Positions 1 to 7,897 are shown, numbered from the stretch's first letter. The stretch: DNA of 20,195 bases from DASXIW01 sp036497785 (GCA_036497785.1 DASXIW010000284.1:1-20195), one strand, 5' to 3'. Numbers and translations: made by a program. Notes: generated from the letters alone by a model not told the origin.

Positions 1-1
1 C

Positions 2-1288
2 GTGCTGGCCGCCAAAGCCGCCCCCGGCGCCGCACCGGCGGTCACCCACACGGCGCTGCCGTCCGCCAAGGCGCCGCCCAACCCGGCAGACGGCTCGGTG
101 ATCGTTGCCATCGTCAACGGCGATGTCATCAGCGCCGCCGATGTGGATAACCGCCGCCGTCTATTCGCGCTGACCACCGGGCTGCCCGTGACCCAGGATG
201 TGCTGGACCGACTGACCCCGCAGGTGACCCGGCAGCTCGTTGACGAGCGGCTGCGCTTCCAGGAAATCAAGCGACGCAAGATCATCGTCGGCGATAAGGA
301 AATCGCCGACGCGATCGCCGACATCGAAAGCTCCAACGGCCTTCCCTCAGGCGGTCTGCGCGAGCGACTGGCTTCTCAGGGTGTCGCATTGCGCACCCTG
401 TACGACCAGCTCCGCGTGCAAATCGGCTGGGGCCGGGTGCTGCGCGACGTGCTGGGCAGCCGTGCCGAGATCTCGGACGCCGACATCGACCAGCAGGCGG
501 CCCTGATCAAGGCGCAAACCGGCCAGCCCGAATTCCGCGTGAGCGAGATCTTCGTGCCGATCAGCGATCCGGCCCAATCCGACGATGCGCGACGTTTCGC
601 CGATACCGTCATCCAGCAGCTGCGCGCCGGCGCCCCCTTCGCAGTGATGGCCGCCGAGTTCAGCCAGGCCCAAAACGCCCTGCAGGGCGGCGACCTCGGC
701 TGGGTGCAGCCCAATCAGCTCGACCCCGGCGTGTTGAAGGTGCTGGAGGAAATGCCGGTTGGAGCGGTCAGCAACCCGATACCCGTGCCCGGCGGCATCT
801 CCATCGTCACCTTGCGCGCCAAGCGCCAGATCGGCAGCGATCCCGCCACCATGGTGAGCCTGCGGCAGGTCTTGTTCCGCTTCACTTCGCCGCTCGACCC
901 TGCCAACCCGACCGCACAGCAACGCCAGGCGCTGGAACAGGCCCGCCATATCACCGCGACGGCGAAAAGCTGCGACGACGTGGGGGCGGCCGCAAAGGAA
1001 GCCGGCGATCCGAGAGGCGGCGATCCGGGTCCGGTGCGGCTGGAAACCGTGGCCGTCGCGCCGTTGCGCCAGGTGATGGCCACCCTGCCCGTGGGCAAAG
1101 CCAGCGAACCGCTGGTCGCCAATGACGGTGTGGCCGTGATGATGGTCTGCTCCCGCGAACAGCAGAATCTCGGCGTGCCCGACAAGAAGGAACTCAGCGA
1201 TCGCATCTTGAGCGAGCGTGTCGAACTCGCCTCGCTCCAGGAGATGCGCGACCTTCAGCGCCGCGCCATGATCGACCGCCGCTCGTGA
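2..1288 (+). CDS. surA: SurA-type periplasmic peptidyl-prolyl isomerase/chaperone (5' end outside window)
   Basis: The product is a periplasmic chaperone with parvulin-type prolyl isomerase domains, which in Gram-negatives escorts outer-membrane proteins to the BAM machinery. The visible 428 codons start at the window edge, and no signal peptide is seen, so the true start lies upstream. Residues about 32-165 form the SurA N-terminal helical domain (VAIVNGDVISAADV, then QLVDERLRFQEIKRRKI). Residues about 178-275 form a parvulin domain with FRVSEIFVPI, the core GGDLGWVQPNQL, and PIPVPGGISIVTL. Residues about 285-390 resemble a second, degenerate parvulin domain. The gene sits directly upstream of rsmA; pdxA, often found between the two in other proteobacteria, is absent. 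Family assignment is firm; only the missing N-terminus is uncertain. Confidence 0.93.
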   Translation: MLAAKAAPGAAPAVTHTALPSAKAPPNPADGSVIVAIVNGDVISAADVDNRRRLFALTTGLPVTQDVLDRLTPQVTRQLVDERLRFQEIKRRKIIVGDKEIADAIADIESSNGLPSGGLRERLASQGVALRTLYDQLRVQIGWGRVLRDVLGSRAEISDADIDQQAALIKAQTGQPEFRVSEIFVPISDPAQSDDARRFADTVIQQLRAGAPFAVMAAEFSQAQNALQGGDLGWVQPNQLDPGVLKVLEEMPVGAVSNPIPVPGGISIVTLRAKRQIGSDPATMVSLRQVLFRFTSPLDPANPTAQQRQALEQARHITATAKSCDDVGAAAKEAGDPRGGDPGPVRLETVAVAPLRQVMATLPVGKASEPLVANDGVAVMMVCSREQQNLGVPDKKELSDRILSERVELASLQEMRDLQRRAMIDRRS

Positions 1289-1328
1289 TGGCGGCGCGCC
1301 TCCACTGACAACCGCAGCGCTGCCGCCG

Positions 1329-2120
1329 TTGCGCGAGGTGATCGCGCGGCACGGCCTGGATGCCCGGCGCAAACTTGGCCAGCATTTCCTGCTGGACGCC
1401 AATCTGGTGGGCCGAATCGCCCGCCAGGCCGGTGACCTGGCGGGCCGCCACGTGGTCGAAGTCGGCCCAGGACCCGGTGGCCTTACCCGCGCCCTGCTGG
1501 AGAGTGCCGCCAGCGAAATCATCGCCGTCGAAATCGATCCGCGTGCCGTCGCCGCCATCGCCGAGCTCCAGGCCACCGATCCCGCGCGGCTGCGCATCGT
1601 GGAATCGGACGCTCTCGCTTTAGACCTCACCACGCTCTGCCCGCGCCCACGCCAGATTGTCGCCAACCTGCCCTACAACATCGCCTCCCCCCTGCTGGTT
1701 GGCTGGCTGCGCCAGGCTGCGCACTGGGAGCGTCTGACCCTGATGTTTCAGCAGGAGGTGGCGGACCGCATTTGCGCCAAGCCCTCCACCCCGGCCTATG
1801 GCCGCCTTTCCGTGCTGACACAGTGGATCTGCGACACCGATTTCCGCCTGCGCATCCCGCCCGCCGCCTTCACCCCGCCGCCCAAAATCTGGTCCGGCGT
1901 TGTCGTGCTTAGCCCGCACGCCGATCAGCCGCCCGGCGACTTGTTCGCCACCATGGAAAAACTCACCGCCGCCGCCTTCGGCCAGCGCCGTAAAATGCTG
2001 CGCGGCGCGCTGAAGGCGCTGGGGGGAGAAGCATTGCTGGCCCGGGCAGGGATTGCGGCGGATCGGCGGGCGGAGACATTGTCAGTCGCAGAGTTTGATC
2101 GGGTCGCCAGGCTGTTATAG
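1329..2120 (+). CDS. rsmA: 16S rRNA (adenine1518-N6/adenine1519-N6)-dimethyltransferase
   Basis: RsmA/KsgA dimethylates two adjacent adenines in the 3' terminal helix of 16S rRNA during late 30S assembly, using S-adenosylmethionine. Visible motifs are RRKLGQHFLLD near the N-terminus, the SAM-binding motif VVEVGPGPGGLTRAL, the acidic VEIDPRA strand end, and the catalytic motif NLPYNIASPLL. The coordinates use a TTG start, giving 263 residues, a little short of the 273 of E. coli KsgA. The frame stays open upstream and reads LTTAALPPLREV from a CTG at 1305, which could be the natural start (271 aa). It follows surA by 40 bp or less and converges with the PCMT-like gene. Function is very secure; the start is uncertain. 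Confidence 0.95.
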   Translation: MREVIARHGLDARRKLGQHFLLDANLVGRIARQAGDLAGRHVVEVGPGPGGLTRALLESAASEIIAVEIDPRAVAAIAELQATDPARLRIVESDALALDLTTLCPRPRQIVANLPYNIASPLLVGWLRQAAHWERLTLMFQQEVADRICAKPSTPAYGRLSVLTQWICDTDFRLRIPPAAFTPPPKIWSGVVVLSPHADQPPGDLFATMEKLTAAAFGQRRKMLRGALKALGGEALLARAGIAADRRAETLSVAEFDRVARLL

Positions 2121-2154
2121 AGCAAGATGGCTTGCGGAAGGCCAACCCGGAAGA

Positions 2155-3027
2155 TCAGGGCGGATCGTAGGACAGACTCCAATCCGGCGCCCAGAACCAG
2201 CAGCGTTCCGGCGGCGAGGTGCCGCGGCGCAGGCTGGCGACGAAGTCCTGGCCGCCGCGTTCGAATGCCGCGAATAACGCCCGCCGGTGCTCGGCACTGC
2301 CGGCGAGCGGGCCGCGCGCGGTGACGAAGCGGCATCCGCTGAGATGGCGGACGGCGAAGCCCGCCTCCGTGCGTGTGATCAGCAGCAGAGAGCCAGAGGC
2401 GGTCAGGCCGGCCGAACCAGTCGCATTGGGGTGCGGCACTGCAAGAGGCAGCAACAACGTACCACCCAGTGCCAACCAATCCAGCCAGGCGTCTGCCGGA
2501 CGGGCGACGGCGAAATTGACATAGATGTGCCGCGCGGTTTCGGTGGGGAAGGCTCCGCCATCGCCGCAGATCACGGTGACGTTCGGCCACGGACGCAGAT
2601 TCGCGGTCGCCATCGCGGCCAGCGCCGGATCGAACTCGATCGCCGTCACGCGGCCCAGCGGGCCGACGAGTTCGGCGAGGATGGCCGTGTAATAGCCGGT
2701 GCCGGCGCCGACATGCAGCACGCTTGCACCCGGCACCACCGCAAGCGCATGCAGCATCATGGCGTGCAAAGACGGGCTGCCATTGTTGACGCCATGCGCT
2801 TCGTCGAGCGCAACAAGCACATCCTGATAGACAAGCACCGGATCGAGCTCGGCAACGCGGCAGGGGGCGACATTGAACCCGCGGAACATCCAGGGGCCGG
2901 GTCCGAGAAACACCTCACGCGGCACGGCGGCGAAGGCGCGTTCGAGATCGCTGTCCTGCGCGCCGGTCAATGCCACCATCTGGTGGGCGTAGGCACGGCG
3001 CAGGATGGCCAGTTCGTCCTTGGTCAT
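2155..3027 (-). CDS. Protein-L-isoaspartate O-methyltransferase-like protein
   Basis: This is a 290-residue class I SAM-dependent methyltransferase of the PCMT (protein-L-isoaspartate O-methyltransferase) family, whose classical members methyl-esterify isoaspartyl residues to start repair of aged proteins. Visible support: AVPREVFLGP near residue 35, the family-typical segment before motif I (NNGSPSLHAMMLHAL, residues 81-95), SAM motif I VLHVGAGTGYYTAILA (103-118), VTAIEFDPALAAMA (127-140), and a post-motif PADAWLDWLALGGTLLLPL (177-195). The last 95 residues exceed the usual length of about 210 and resemble nothing I recognise. It is the last gene of the long minus-strand run, 39 bp after the binding-protein gene, and converges with rsmA. 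Family is fairly secure; true isoaspartate specificity is not shown. Confidence 0.8.
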   Translation of the reverse strand: MTKDELAILRRAYAHQMVALTGAQDSDLERAFAAVPREVFLGPGPWMFRGFNVAPCRVAELDPVLVYQDVLVALDEAHGVNNGSPSLHAMMLHALAVVPGASVLHVGAGTGYYTAILAELVGPLGRVTAIEFDPALAAMATANLRPWPNVTVICGDGGAFPTETARHIYVNFAVARPADAWLDWLALGGTLLLPLAVPHPNATGSAGLTASGSLLLITRTEAGFAVRHLSGCRFVTARGPLAGSAEHRRALFAAFERGGQDFVASLRRGTSPPERCWFWAPDWSLSYDPP

Positions 3028-3066
3028 CCCGCGCCGTTCAATTGGACCATGGCATTGAGGGGTTGA

Positions 3067-3864
3067 TCAGTAGACCGGAAGGACGGGCAGAGGTTCATGG
3101 AACCACTTGCGATAATAGCCGTCCAGCTCGCCGTTCACCTTGACGTAGTACACGAAGGTATTCACCCATTGATGCAGGTTCCACTGGTCCTTGCGCATGG
3201 TGATGCCGTTGGGCTGGCGCAGCAGCATGAACTGGCGGCCGATATTGGCCGACGGGTTGGCGGCATAGAACTGGTCCCCGGTCAGGCCGGTTTCGGCGAT
3301 GGCGTCCACCTGACCCGCGATCAGCGCCTGGTAGGTACTGGGATCATCATCGAAGCGCATGACGCGGGCATTGCTGCCCAGCGCGTTGCTCAGCAGCACG
3401 TCCTGCACCGTGCCGCGCGGCACGCCGATGCGCTTGCCCTTCAGATCGTCGAGCGATTTCAGATTGGCGTCCTTCTTGGCGAACACCACGTTGTCGATGG
3501 CGCTGTAGGGGATGGAGAACATCACCGATTTGGCGCGTTCCGGCGTGATGCCGAAGGTGGCCACGATCAGATCCACTTTGTTGGTGACCAGGAAGGGAAT
3601 GCGGTTGGGACTGGTCAGCGGCACCAGATTCAGCTTCACGCCCATATATTTGGCCAGCGCCTTGGCCACATCGATGTCAAACCCGTCCGGTTCCTGCTTG
3701 TCGTTCAGGATGCCGTAGGGCGGCAGATCCACCAGCACGCCGATATTTATGGTGCCGCGGCTGACGATCTCGTCCACCGTCTGGGCGGCGGCGGGGCGGG
3801 CGGCGCCCGTCATTAGCGGTATCGCTAACATCGCGGCGGCCGCAATGCACTTCCATAGGCGCAT
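3067..3864 (-). CDS. Amino-acid ABC transporter substrate-binding protein
   Basis: This is a 265-residue periplasmic binding protein of the SBP_bac_3 family, which captures amino acids or related small polar compounds for an ABC importer. Residues 1-27 are a Sec signal peptide (basic start, hydrophobic AAAAMLAIPLM, cleavage likely after ARPAAA before QT). The mature part shows the hallmarks VSRGTINIGVLVDLPPYGI, GFDIDVAKALAKYMGVKLNLV, VDLIVATFGITPERAKSVMFSIPY and GKRIGVPRGTVQDVLL. It lies 57 bp downstream of the second permease gene, and that spacer holds an FNR-type palindrome and an AGGGAAG ribosome site. The substrate cannot be read from the sequence. No ATPase gene accompanies it. Confidence 0.92.
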   Translation of the reverse strand: MRLWKCIAAAAMLAIPLMTGAARPAAAQTVDEIVSRGTINIGVLVDLPPYGILNDKQEPDGFDIDVAKALAKYMGVKLNLVPLTSPNRIPFLVTNKVDLIVATFGITPERAKSVMFSIPYSAIDNVVFAKKDANLKSLDDLKGKRIGVPRGTVQDVLLSNALGSNARVMRFDDDPSTYQALIAGQVDAIAETGLTGDQFYAANPSANIGRQFMLLRQPNGITMRKDQWNLHQWVNTFVYYVKVNGELDGYYRKWFHEPLPVLPVY

Positions 3865-3889
3865 GTTTCTTCCCTATCCTTGTTTGTTC

Positions 3890-3903
3890 TTGACTTAGAT
3901 CAA
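3890..3903. promoter_or_regulatory. FNR/FixK-type palindrome upstream of the binding-protein gene
   Basis: The plus strand reads TTGACTTAGATCAA (minus TTGATCTAAGTCAA), which matches the FNR-family consensus TTGAT-N4-ATCAA at nine of ten informative positions. It lies only 26 bases before the ATG of the binding-protein gene on the minus strand. This is too close for classical activation with the site about 41 bp upstream of a start point before that ATG, so a repressive role, or a chance match, must be considered. Confidence 0.4.
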
Positions 3904-3921
3904 AGGTGGCAAACCCGCTAC

Positions 3922-4575
3922 TCAACGGCGATAGGCCGTGGCGATGCGCCGTTCCAACCTTCCGCTCACCAGGGTCAGCGGCCAGCACAGCAGAAAATAC
4001 AGGATCGCGACAATCCCGAAAATCAGGAAGGGGCGATACACAGCGTTATTGACCATCTGGCCGGCACGGGTGAGTTCGGTGAAACCGATGATGGCGGTCA
4101 GCGACGTGCTTTTGACCATATTCACCATGAAACCGACCGTGGGCGGAATGGCGACTCGCAGGGCCTGGGGCAGCACCACGCGCCGCATGCGCGGCCAATA
4201 ATGCAGGCCCAGCGCCAGGGCCGCCTCGCTTTGCGAGTCCGGCACCGACTGGATGGCGCCGCGCCAGATCTCGCCCAGGAAGGCGCCGGCATTCAGGCTG
4301 AGACCGATCGCCGCCGAGACCAGCGCGCCCAGCGGGACGCCGATCAGGTCTCCGCCGAAGAAGACGAGGAATAATTGCAGCAGCAGCGGCGTGCCCTGGA
4401 ACACCCGGATATAGCCGATGGCGAAGCCGCGCAGCACTGCCCGGCGGGAGACGCGCAGCATGGCGATGCCCATGCCGATCACCCCACCGCCGAGGAAGCC
4501 GACCAGCGACAGGAACACCGTCCAGCGCAGCGCCAGCAGCAGGAAGACGACGTCGCCTGCACCAAATGGCCGCAT
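3922..4575 (-). CDS. Amino-acid ABC transporter permease (second of pair)
   Basis: This is a 217-residue inner-membrane permease of the HisM/GlnP type (polar amino-acid uptake family). It shows the family entry segment YIRVFQGTPLLLQLFLVFFGG, several hydrophobic spans, and the EAA loop that docks on the ATPase: EAALALGLHYWPRMRRVVLP, followed by QALRVAIPPTVGFMVNMVKSTSL. Its ATG overlaps the stop of the preceding permease by one base (position 4575), indicating translational coupling. The two permeases are homologous but clearly different, so a heterodimeric channel is expected. The cytoplasmic ATPase that must work with it is not encoded in this window. Confidence 0.92.
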   Translation of the reverse strand: MRPFGAGDVVFLLLALRWTVFLSLVGFLGGGVIGMGIAMLRVSRRAVLRGFAIGYIRVFQGTPLLLQLFLVFFGGDLIGVPLGALVSAAIGLSLNAGAFLGEIWRGAIQSVPDSQSEAALALGLHYWPRMRRVVLPQALRVAIPPTVGFMVNMVKSTSLTAIIGFTELTRAGQMVNNAVYRPFLIFGIVAILYFLLCWPLTLVSGRLERRIATAYRR

Positions 4576-5246
4576 CAGCTGCGCTCCAGCTTCGGAAACA
4601 ACCAGCGATGCAGCACCGCGAACACCGTGCCGAACAGATTGGACAGCACGAAATAGATGCAGGTTGCGACGATGTACACCTCGAACGGCCTAAAGGTGCG
4701 GCCCTGCACGTCCTGCGCGGCACTTGTCAGCTCGTCCGCCGAGATCACCGAGACGATGGAGGAGTTCAGCATCAGCAGGATGAACTGGCTGCCCAATGGG
4801 GCGAATACCGCGCGGATGGCCTGTGGCAGCACCACCAGCCGGAACGCGTGCAGCCGATGCAGGCCCAGCGCCGTCGCCGCTTCCAGCTGGCCTCGGGAGA
4901 TCGCCTCGATGCCGGCGCGTACGATTTCGATGGTATAGGCGCTGCCGTTCAGCACCATGGCGATCAGCGCGCCCTGATTCGCATCCAGCCTGATCCCGAT
5001 GACGGGCAGGCCGAAGAAGATCATGAACACCTGGACGAGGAACGGCGTGTTGCGAATGAACTCGACATAGGCGGCCACGAGCGCGCGCAGCCAACCCGGC
5101 CCCCAGACCCGCGCGAACGCGCCGAACACCGCCACGATCAGGCTGAGCACCATCGACATGGCGGACAGCTCCAGCGTCAGCAGCGTGCCCCAGGCCAGTT
5201 CGTCGCGCGCCTCCCACACGTCGCCGAAATGGAAGACATAATTCAT
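4575..5246 (-). CDS. Amino-acid ABC transporter permease (first of pair)
   Basis: This is a 223-residue permease of the polar amino-acid ABC family. It starts MNYVFHFGDVWEARDELAWG, has the segment YVEFIRNTPFLVQVFMIFFG typical of this family, and carries an EAA loop, EAATALGLHRLHAFRLVVLP, followed by QAIRAVFAPLGSQFI. The chosen ATG at 5246 overlaps the gmk stop codon in an ATGA arrangement (5243-5246), so translation is probably coupled to gmk. The frame is open further upstream inside gmk, but that extension is arginine- and alanine-rich shadow sequence and not part of the family. It would pair with the next permease to form the membrane channel for the binding protein encoded downstream. Confidence 0.92.
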   Translation of the reverse strand: MNYVFHFGDVWEARDELAWGTLLTLELSAMSMVLSLIVAVFGAFARVWGPGWLRALVAAYVEFIRNTPFLVQVFMIFFGLPVIGIRLDANQGALIAMVLNGSAYTIEIVRAGIEAISRGQLEAATALGLHRLHAFRLVVLPQAIRAVFAPLGSQFILLMLNSSIVSVISADELTSAAQDVQGRTFRPFEVYIVATCIYFVLSNLFGTVFAVLHRWLFPKLERS

Positions 5247-5866
5247 GGCGTCATGCCTGCGAGGAAGCCGGCGAGACCGGTTTGGCGCGACGTGGCGAGG
5301 CGGGCGGCCTGCAGCACGGCGCGCGCGGCCTCCACTGACCGCTCCAGATCGTGGTTGACCAGCACATGGTCGAATTCCGGCGCGTGGGACATCTCCTCGC
5401 GCGCCTTGGCCATGCGCAGCGCCACCGCCTCTTCGCTGTCGCCGCCGCGCTTGCGCAACCGCGCCTCCAGCTCGGTGATGTCGGGCGGCAGCACGAACAG
5501 ACCTACCACATCCTGCGGCATGGCGGCGCGCAGTTGGCGCGAGCCTTGCCAGTCTATGTCGAACACCATGTCGAGCCCCGCGGCCAGTGCCGCCTCCACC
5601 GGGGCGCGGGGGGTACCGTAGCTGCGACCGAACACGCCGGCCCATTCCAGCAGCTCACCACGCGCCACCATCGCGTCGAATTCCGGCTGGGTGCGGAAAT
5701 GGTAGTGCATGCCGTCCTGCTCGCCTGGCCGGGGCGGCCGGGTGGTGGCGCTGATCGACAGGCGCAGCTCGGGATCAGTGCGCAGAAGCGCGCGGGTGAT
5801 GGAGGTCTTGCCGGCCCCGGACGGGGCGGCGATGACTAGGCACAAGCCCCGGCGCGCGATGGTCAT
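5243..5866 (-). CDS. gmk: Guanylate kinase
   Basis: Guanylate kinase phosphorylates GMP to GDP with ATP in the cytoplasm, an essential step of guanine nucleotide synthesis and salvage. The 207 residues match the family length. The P-loop is APSGAGKTS (residues 14-22, with Ala in place of the first Gly of the common form). The GMP-binding part shows SISATTRPPRPGEQDGMHYHF, then FGRSYGTP, and the strand MVFDIDWQGSRQL. It is 33 bp downstream of yicC, an old and widespread pairing, and its stop overlaps the start of the first permease by 4 bases. There are no irregularities beyond this fusion of a housekeeping pair to a transporter operon. Confidence 0.97.
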   Translation of the reverse strand: MTIARRGLCLVIAAPSGAGKTSITRALLRTDPELRLSISATTRPPRPGEQDGMHYHFRTQPEFDAMVARGELLEWAGVFGRSYGTPRAPVEAALAAGLDMVFDIDWQGSRQLRAAMPQDVVGLFVLPPDITELEARLRKRGGDSEEAVALRMAKAREEMSHAPEFDHVLVNHDLERSVEAARAVLQAARLATSRQTGLAGFLAGMTP

Positions 5867-5899
5867 TCCTGGTTCCGTCCCTCCCCATCCAATCCAGTC

Positions 5900-6784
5900 T
5901 TATTCGATATTCTGAACCTGCTCGCGCAATTGCTCGATTGTCGCCTTCAGCTTCAGCCCGGTCGTGGTCAGCGCGACGGAGGCGGATTTGCTGCACAGAG
6001 TATTGGCTTCGCGGTTGAATTCTTGCACTAGGAAATCGAACCGCCTGCCGATATTCGCCCCCTCCGCCAGCAGGGCGGACGCGGCATGCAAGTGCGCGTC
6101 CAGCCTGTCCAGCTCCTCGCGCACGTCGGATTTCGCGGCCAGCAGGGCCACTTCCTGGGCGATGCGCTCTTCGGGCAAGGCCGGGATCTCGGCCAGCAGG
6201 GACCGCACTGTCTCCATCATGCGCGCCCGCTGCGCCGCCGGCTGACCGGCCGCCTCCTCGCCGGCGCGGGCGCACAGGGCGGCGATCTCGTCGATCTGGC
6301 CGGTCAGCACAGCAACCAGCCGCGCACCCTCATTCGCGCGCGCAGCCGCCAACCCCTCCAGCGCGGTGACAAATCCCTTATGAGCAGCAGCGCGTTGGGC
6401 AGCCGCCATCTCGTCGGTCTCGGCGGCGGCGGTCTGGCGCAGCACGCCGGGCAATGCCAGCAGCGCCTCGGCGCGGGGCGGCTCGGACCCGGGAATGCGG
6501 TTGGATAATTCCAAGGCCAGCGCCAACATCTGGTCCAGCGCGACCGGATCGGCTACCAGCCGCTGCTGCTCCTCGCGCTTTACCGTCAGGTTGGCGGTTA
6601 CATTTCCGCGCTTCAGCCGTTTGCCGGCTTCTTCCCGCAACGCCGGCTCCAGCGCATCGAAGCCCGTGGGCAAGCGGAAGCGCAGATCCAGTCCGCGGCC
6701 ATTCACGCTGCGCAGTTCCCAAGCCCAGGACAAGCCCTCCAGCGCGCCTTCGCTACGGGCGAAGCCGGTCATCGAACTCAGCAT
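5900..6784 (-). CDS. yicC: YicC family protein (predicted endoribonuclease)
   Basis: YicC proteins are widespread in bacteria. In E. coli the protein has been linked to small-RNA decay and reported to act as an endoribonuclease (known of the family, not visible here). The N-terminal YicC domain begins MLSSMTGFARSEG and continues WELRSVNGRGLDLRFRLP. The C-terminal domain (former DUF1732) has NIGRRFDFLVQEFNREANTL and ends with LKATIEQLREQVQNIE, both close to the family pattern. I chose the ATG at 6784 (294 aa); an in-frame ATG at 6793, one base after the minE stop, would add three residues and couple the two genes even more tightly. It precedes gmk, its usual neighbour. Confidence 0.93.
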   Translation of the reverse strand: MLSSMTGFARSEGALEGLSWAWELRSVNGRGLDLRFRLPTGFDALEPALREEAGKRLKRGNVTANLTVKREEQQRLVADPVALDQMLALALELSNRIPGSEPPRAEALLALPGVLRQTAAAETDEMAAAQRAAAHKGFVTALEGLAAARANEGARLVAVLTGQIDEIAALCARAGEEAAGQPAAQRARMMETVRSLLAEIPALPEERIAQEVALLAAKSDVREELDRLDAHLHAASALLAEGANIGRRFDFLVQEFNREANTLCSKSASVALTTTGLKLKATIEQLREQVQNIE

Positions 6785-6794
6785 GGGCGGCATC

Positions 6795-7085
6795 CTACGG
6801 TCCTGGAGCGGCCTTGGCTGGCTTGTCCGCAACCAAGGCGGAGGCGGGCATCTCGATATCGATTTCCAGCGTGCTGACGGCCGCCCCACGATCCAGCTTC
6901 ACCTGCACCTTTTCGCGATCCACCGCGACGTGCTTGACGATCACCGCGAGGATCTCTTTCTGCAGGGTGGCGACCAGATCGGGATGGCCGCTGAAGGCAC
7001 GCTCATGCGCCAGCAATATCTGCAGACGGTCGCGCGCGATCGGGGCGGAGTTGTTCGATCGGGAAAACAAGCTGAATAGATTCAT
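6795..7085 (-). CDS. minE: Cell division topological specificity factor MinE
   Basis: MinE stimulates the ATPase of membrane-bound MinD and displaces MinC, driving the pole-to-pole oscillation that keeps division at midcell. The 96 residues show the membrane-targeting start MNLFSLFSR, the MinD-binding helix IARDRLQILLAHERAF, the domain boundary LVATLQKEILAVIVKHV, and the topological domain strand STLEIDIEMP. A short Ala/Pro/Lys tail follows. Its ATG overlaps the minD stop by four bases (ATGA), and its stop lies next to the yicC start. Confidence 0.95.
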   Translation of the reverse strand: MNLFSLFSRSNNSAPIARDRLQILLAHERAFSGHPDLVATLQKEILAVIVKHVAVDREKVQVKLDRGAAVSTLEIDIEMPASALVADKPAKAAPGP

Positions 7086-7897
7086 GCGACTTTCCGCCCG
7101 AACAGCTTGCTGATCAGCCCCTTCTTGTCAGCCGGTACAACCATGTCCACGCTTTCGCCCATCAGCCGCCGCGCCGCGTCGGAATAGGCCCGAGCCGGCG
7201 CGCTGGCAGGTGCGGCCAAGGTGACCGGCGAGCCCAAATTGGAAGCACGCAGCACTTCCTCGCTGTTGGGAATGATGCCCAGCAACGGAATGGACAATAT
7301 CTCCAGCACGTCCTCGGTCTTCAGCATCTCGCCCTTGGCCGCGCGCAGCGGGTCGTAGCGTGTCAGCAACAGATGCTTCTCGATTCGCTCGCTCTTCTCC
7401 GCCTTCGCGGTCTTGGAATCGAGCAGACCGATGATCCGGTCCGAATCACGCACCGAGGATACTTCCGGGTTGGTCACCACCACCGCGACGTCGGCATGAT
7501 ACATTGCCATGGTCGCCCCACGCTCGATGCCCGCGGGGCTGTCGCATATCACCCAGTCGAACCGCTCGCGCAGTTCCGCCACCACACGCGCCGTGCCCTC
7601 GGGGGTCAGCGCGTCCTTGTCCCGGGTCTGCGAGGCTGGCAGCAAATACAGCGACTCCACCCGTTTGTCGCGAATCAACGCCTGGGCCAGCTTGGCATCG
7701 CCCTGCACCACATTGATCAGGTCGAACACCACGCGGCGCTCGGCTCCCATCACCAGATCCAGATTGCGCAAACCGACATCGAAATCGACGACAACGACGT
7801 TCTTGCCGGCCTGCGCCAACGCGGCGCCCAACGCCGCCGTGGATGTGGTCTTGCCAACGCCGCCCTTGCCCGATGTGACGACCAGAACTTTGGCCAT
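7082..7897 (-). CDS. minD: Septum site-determining ATPase MinD
   Basis: MinD is a ParA-type ATPase that dimerises with ATP, binds the inner membrane and recruits MinC. The 271 residues include the deviant Walker A motif GKGGVGKTTS near residue 10, FDVGLRNLDLVMGAERR, the switch strand WVICDSPAGIERGA, and the C-terminal amphipathic membrane-targeting helix KKGLISKLFGRK. A good ribosome site (AGGAG, five bases before the ATG) is present. Unlike typical minCDE operons, 409 bp separate it from minC, so it may have its own promoter. Confidence 0.97.
   Translation of the reverse strand: MAKVLVVTSGKGGVGKTTSTAALGAALAQAGKNVVVVDFDVGLRNLDLVMGAERRVVFDLINVVQGDAKLAQALIRDKRVESLYLLPASQTRDKDALTPEGTARVVAELRERFDWVICDSPAGIERGATMAMYHADVAVVVTNPEVSSVRDSDRIIGLLDSKTAKAEKSERIEKHLLLTRYDPLRAAKGEMLKTEDVLEILSIPLLGIIPNSEEVLRASNLGSPVTLAAPASAPARAYSDAARRLMGESVDMVVPADKKGLISKLFGRKVA

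Noticed and set aside
142..150. TGTGGATAA, a perfect DnaA box on the minus strand
   Set aside because: It lies inside the surA coding sequence and encodes part of a conserved segment (DVDN). A single nine-base match is expected by chance.
347..1666. Long minus-strand open frame across surA and rsmA
   Set aside because: It is the antisense shadow of two well-supported genes in GC-rich DNA and has a low-complexity Arg/His/Gly composition without family motifs.
2122..2135. Small hairpin GCAAG-ATGG-CTTGC between convergent rsmA and the PCMT-like gene
   Set aside because: Only five pairs and no T tract on either side; too weak to call a bidirectional terminator.
4566..5621. Long plus-strand open frame opposite the permease and gmk genes
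   Set aside because: Gln/His/Arg-rich antisense shadow with no recognisable domain; the minus-strand genes carry clear family motifs.
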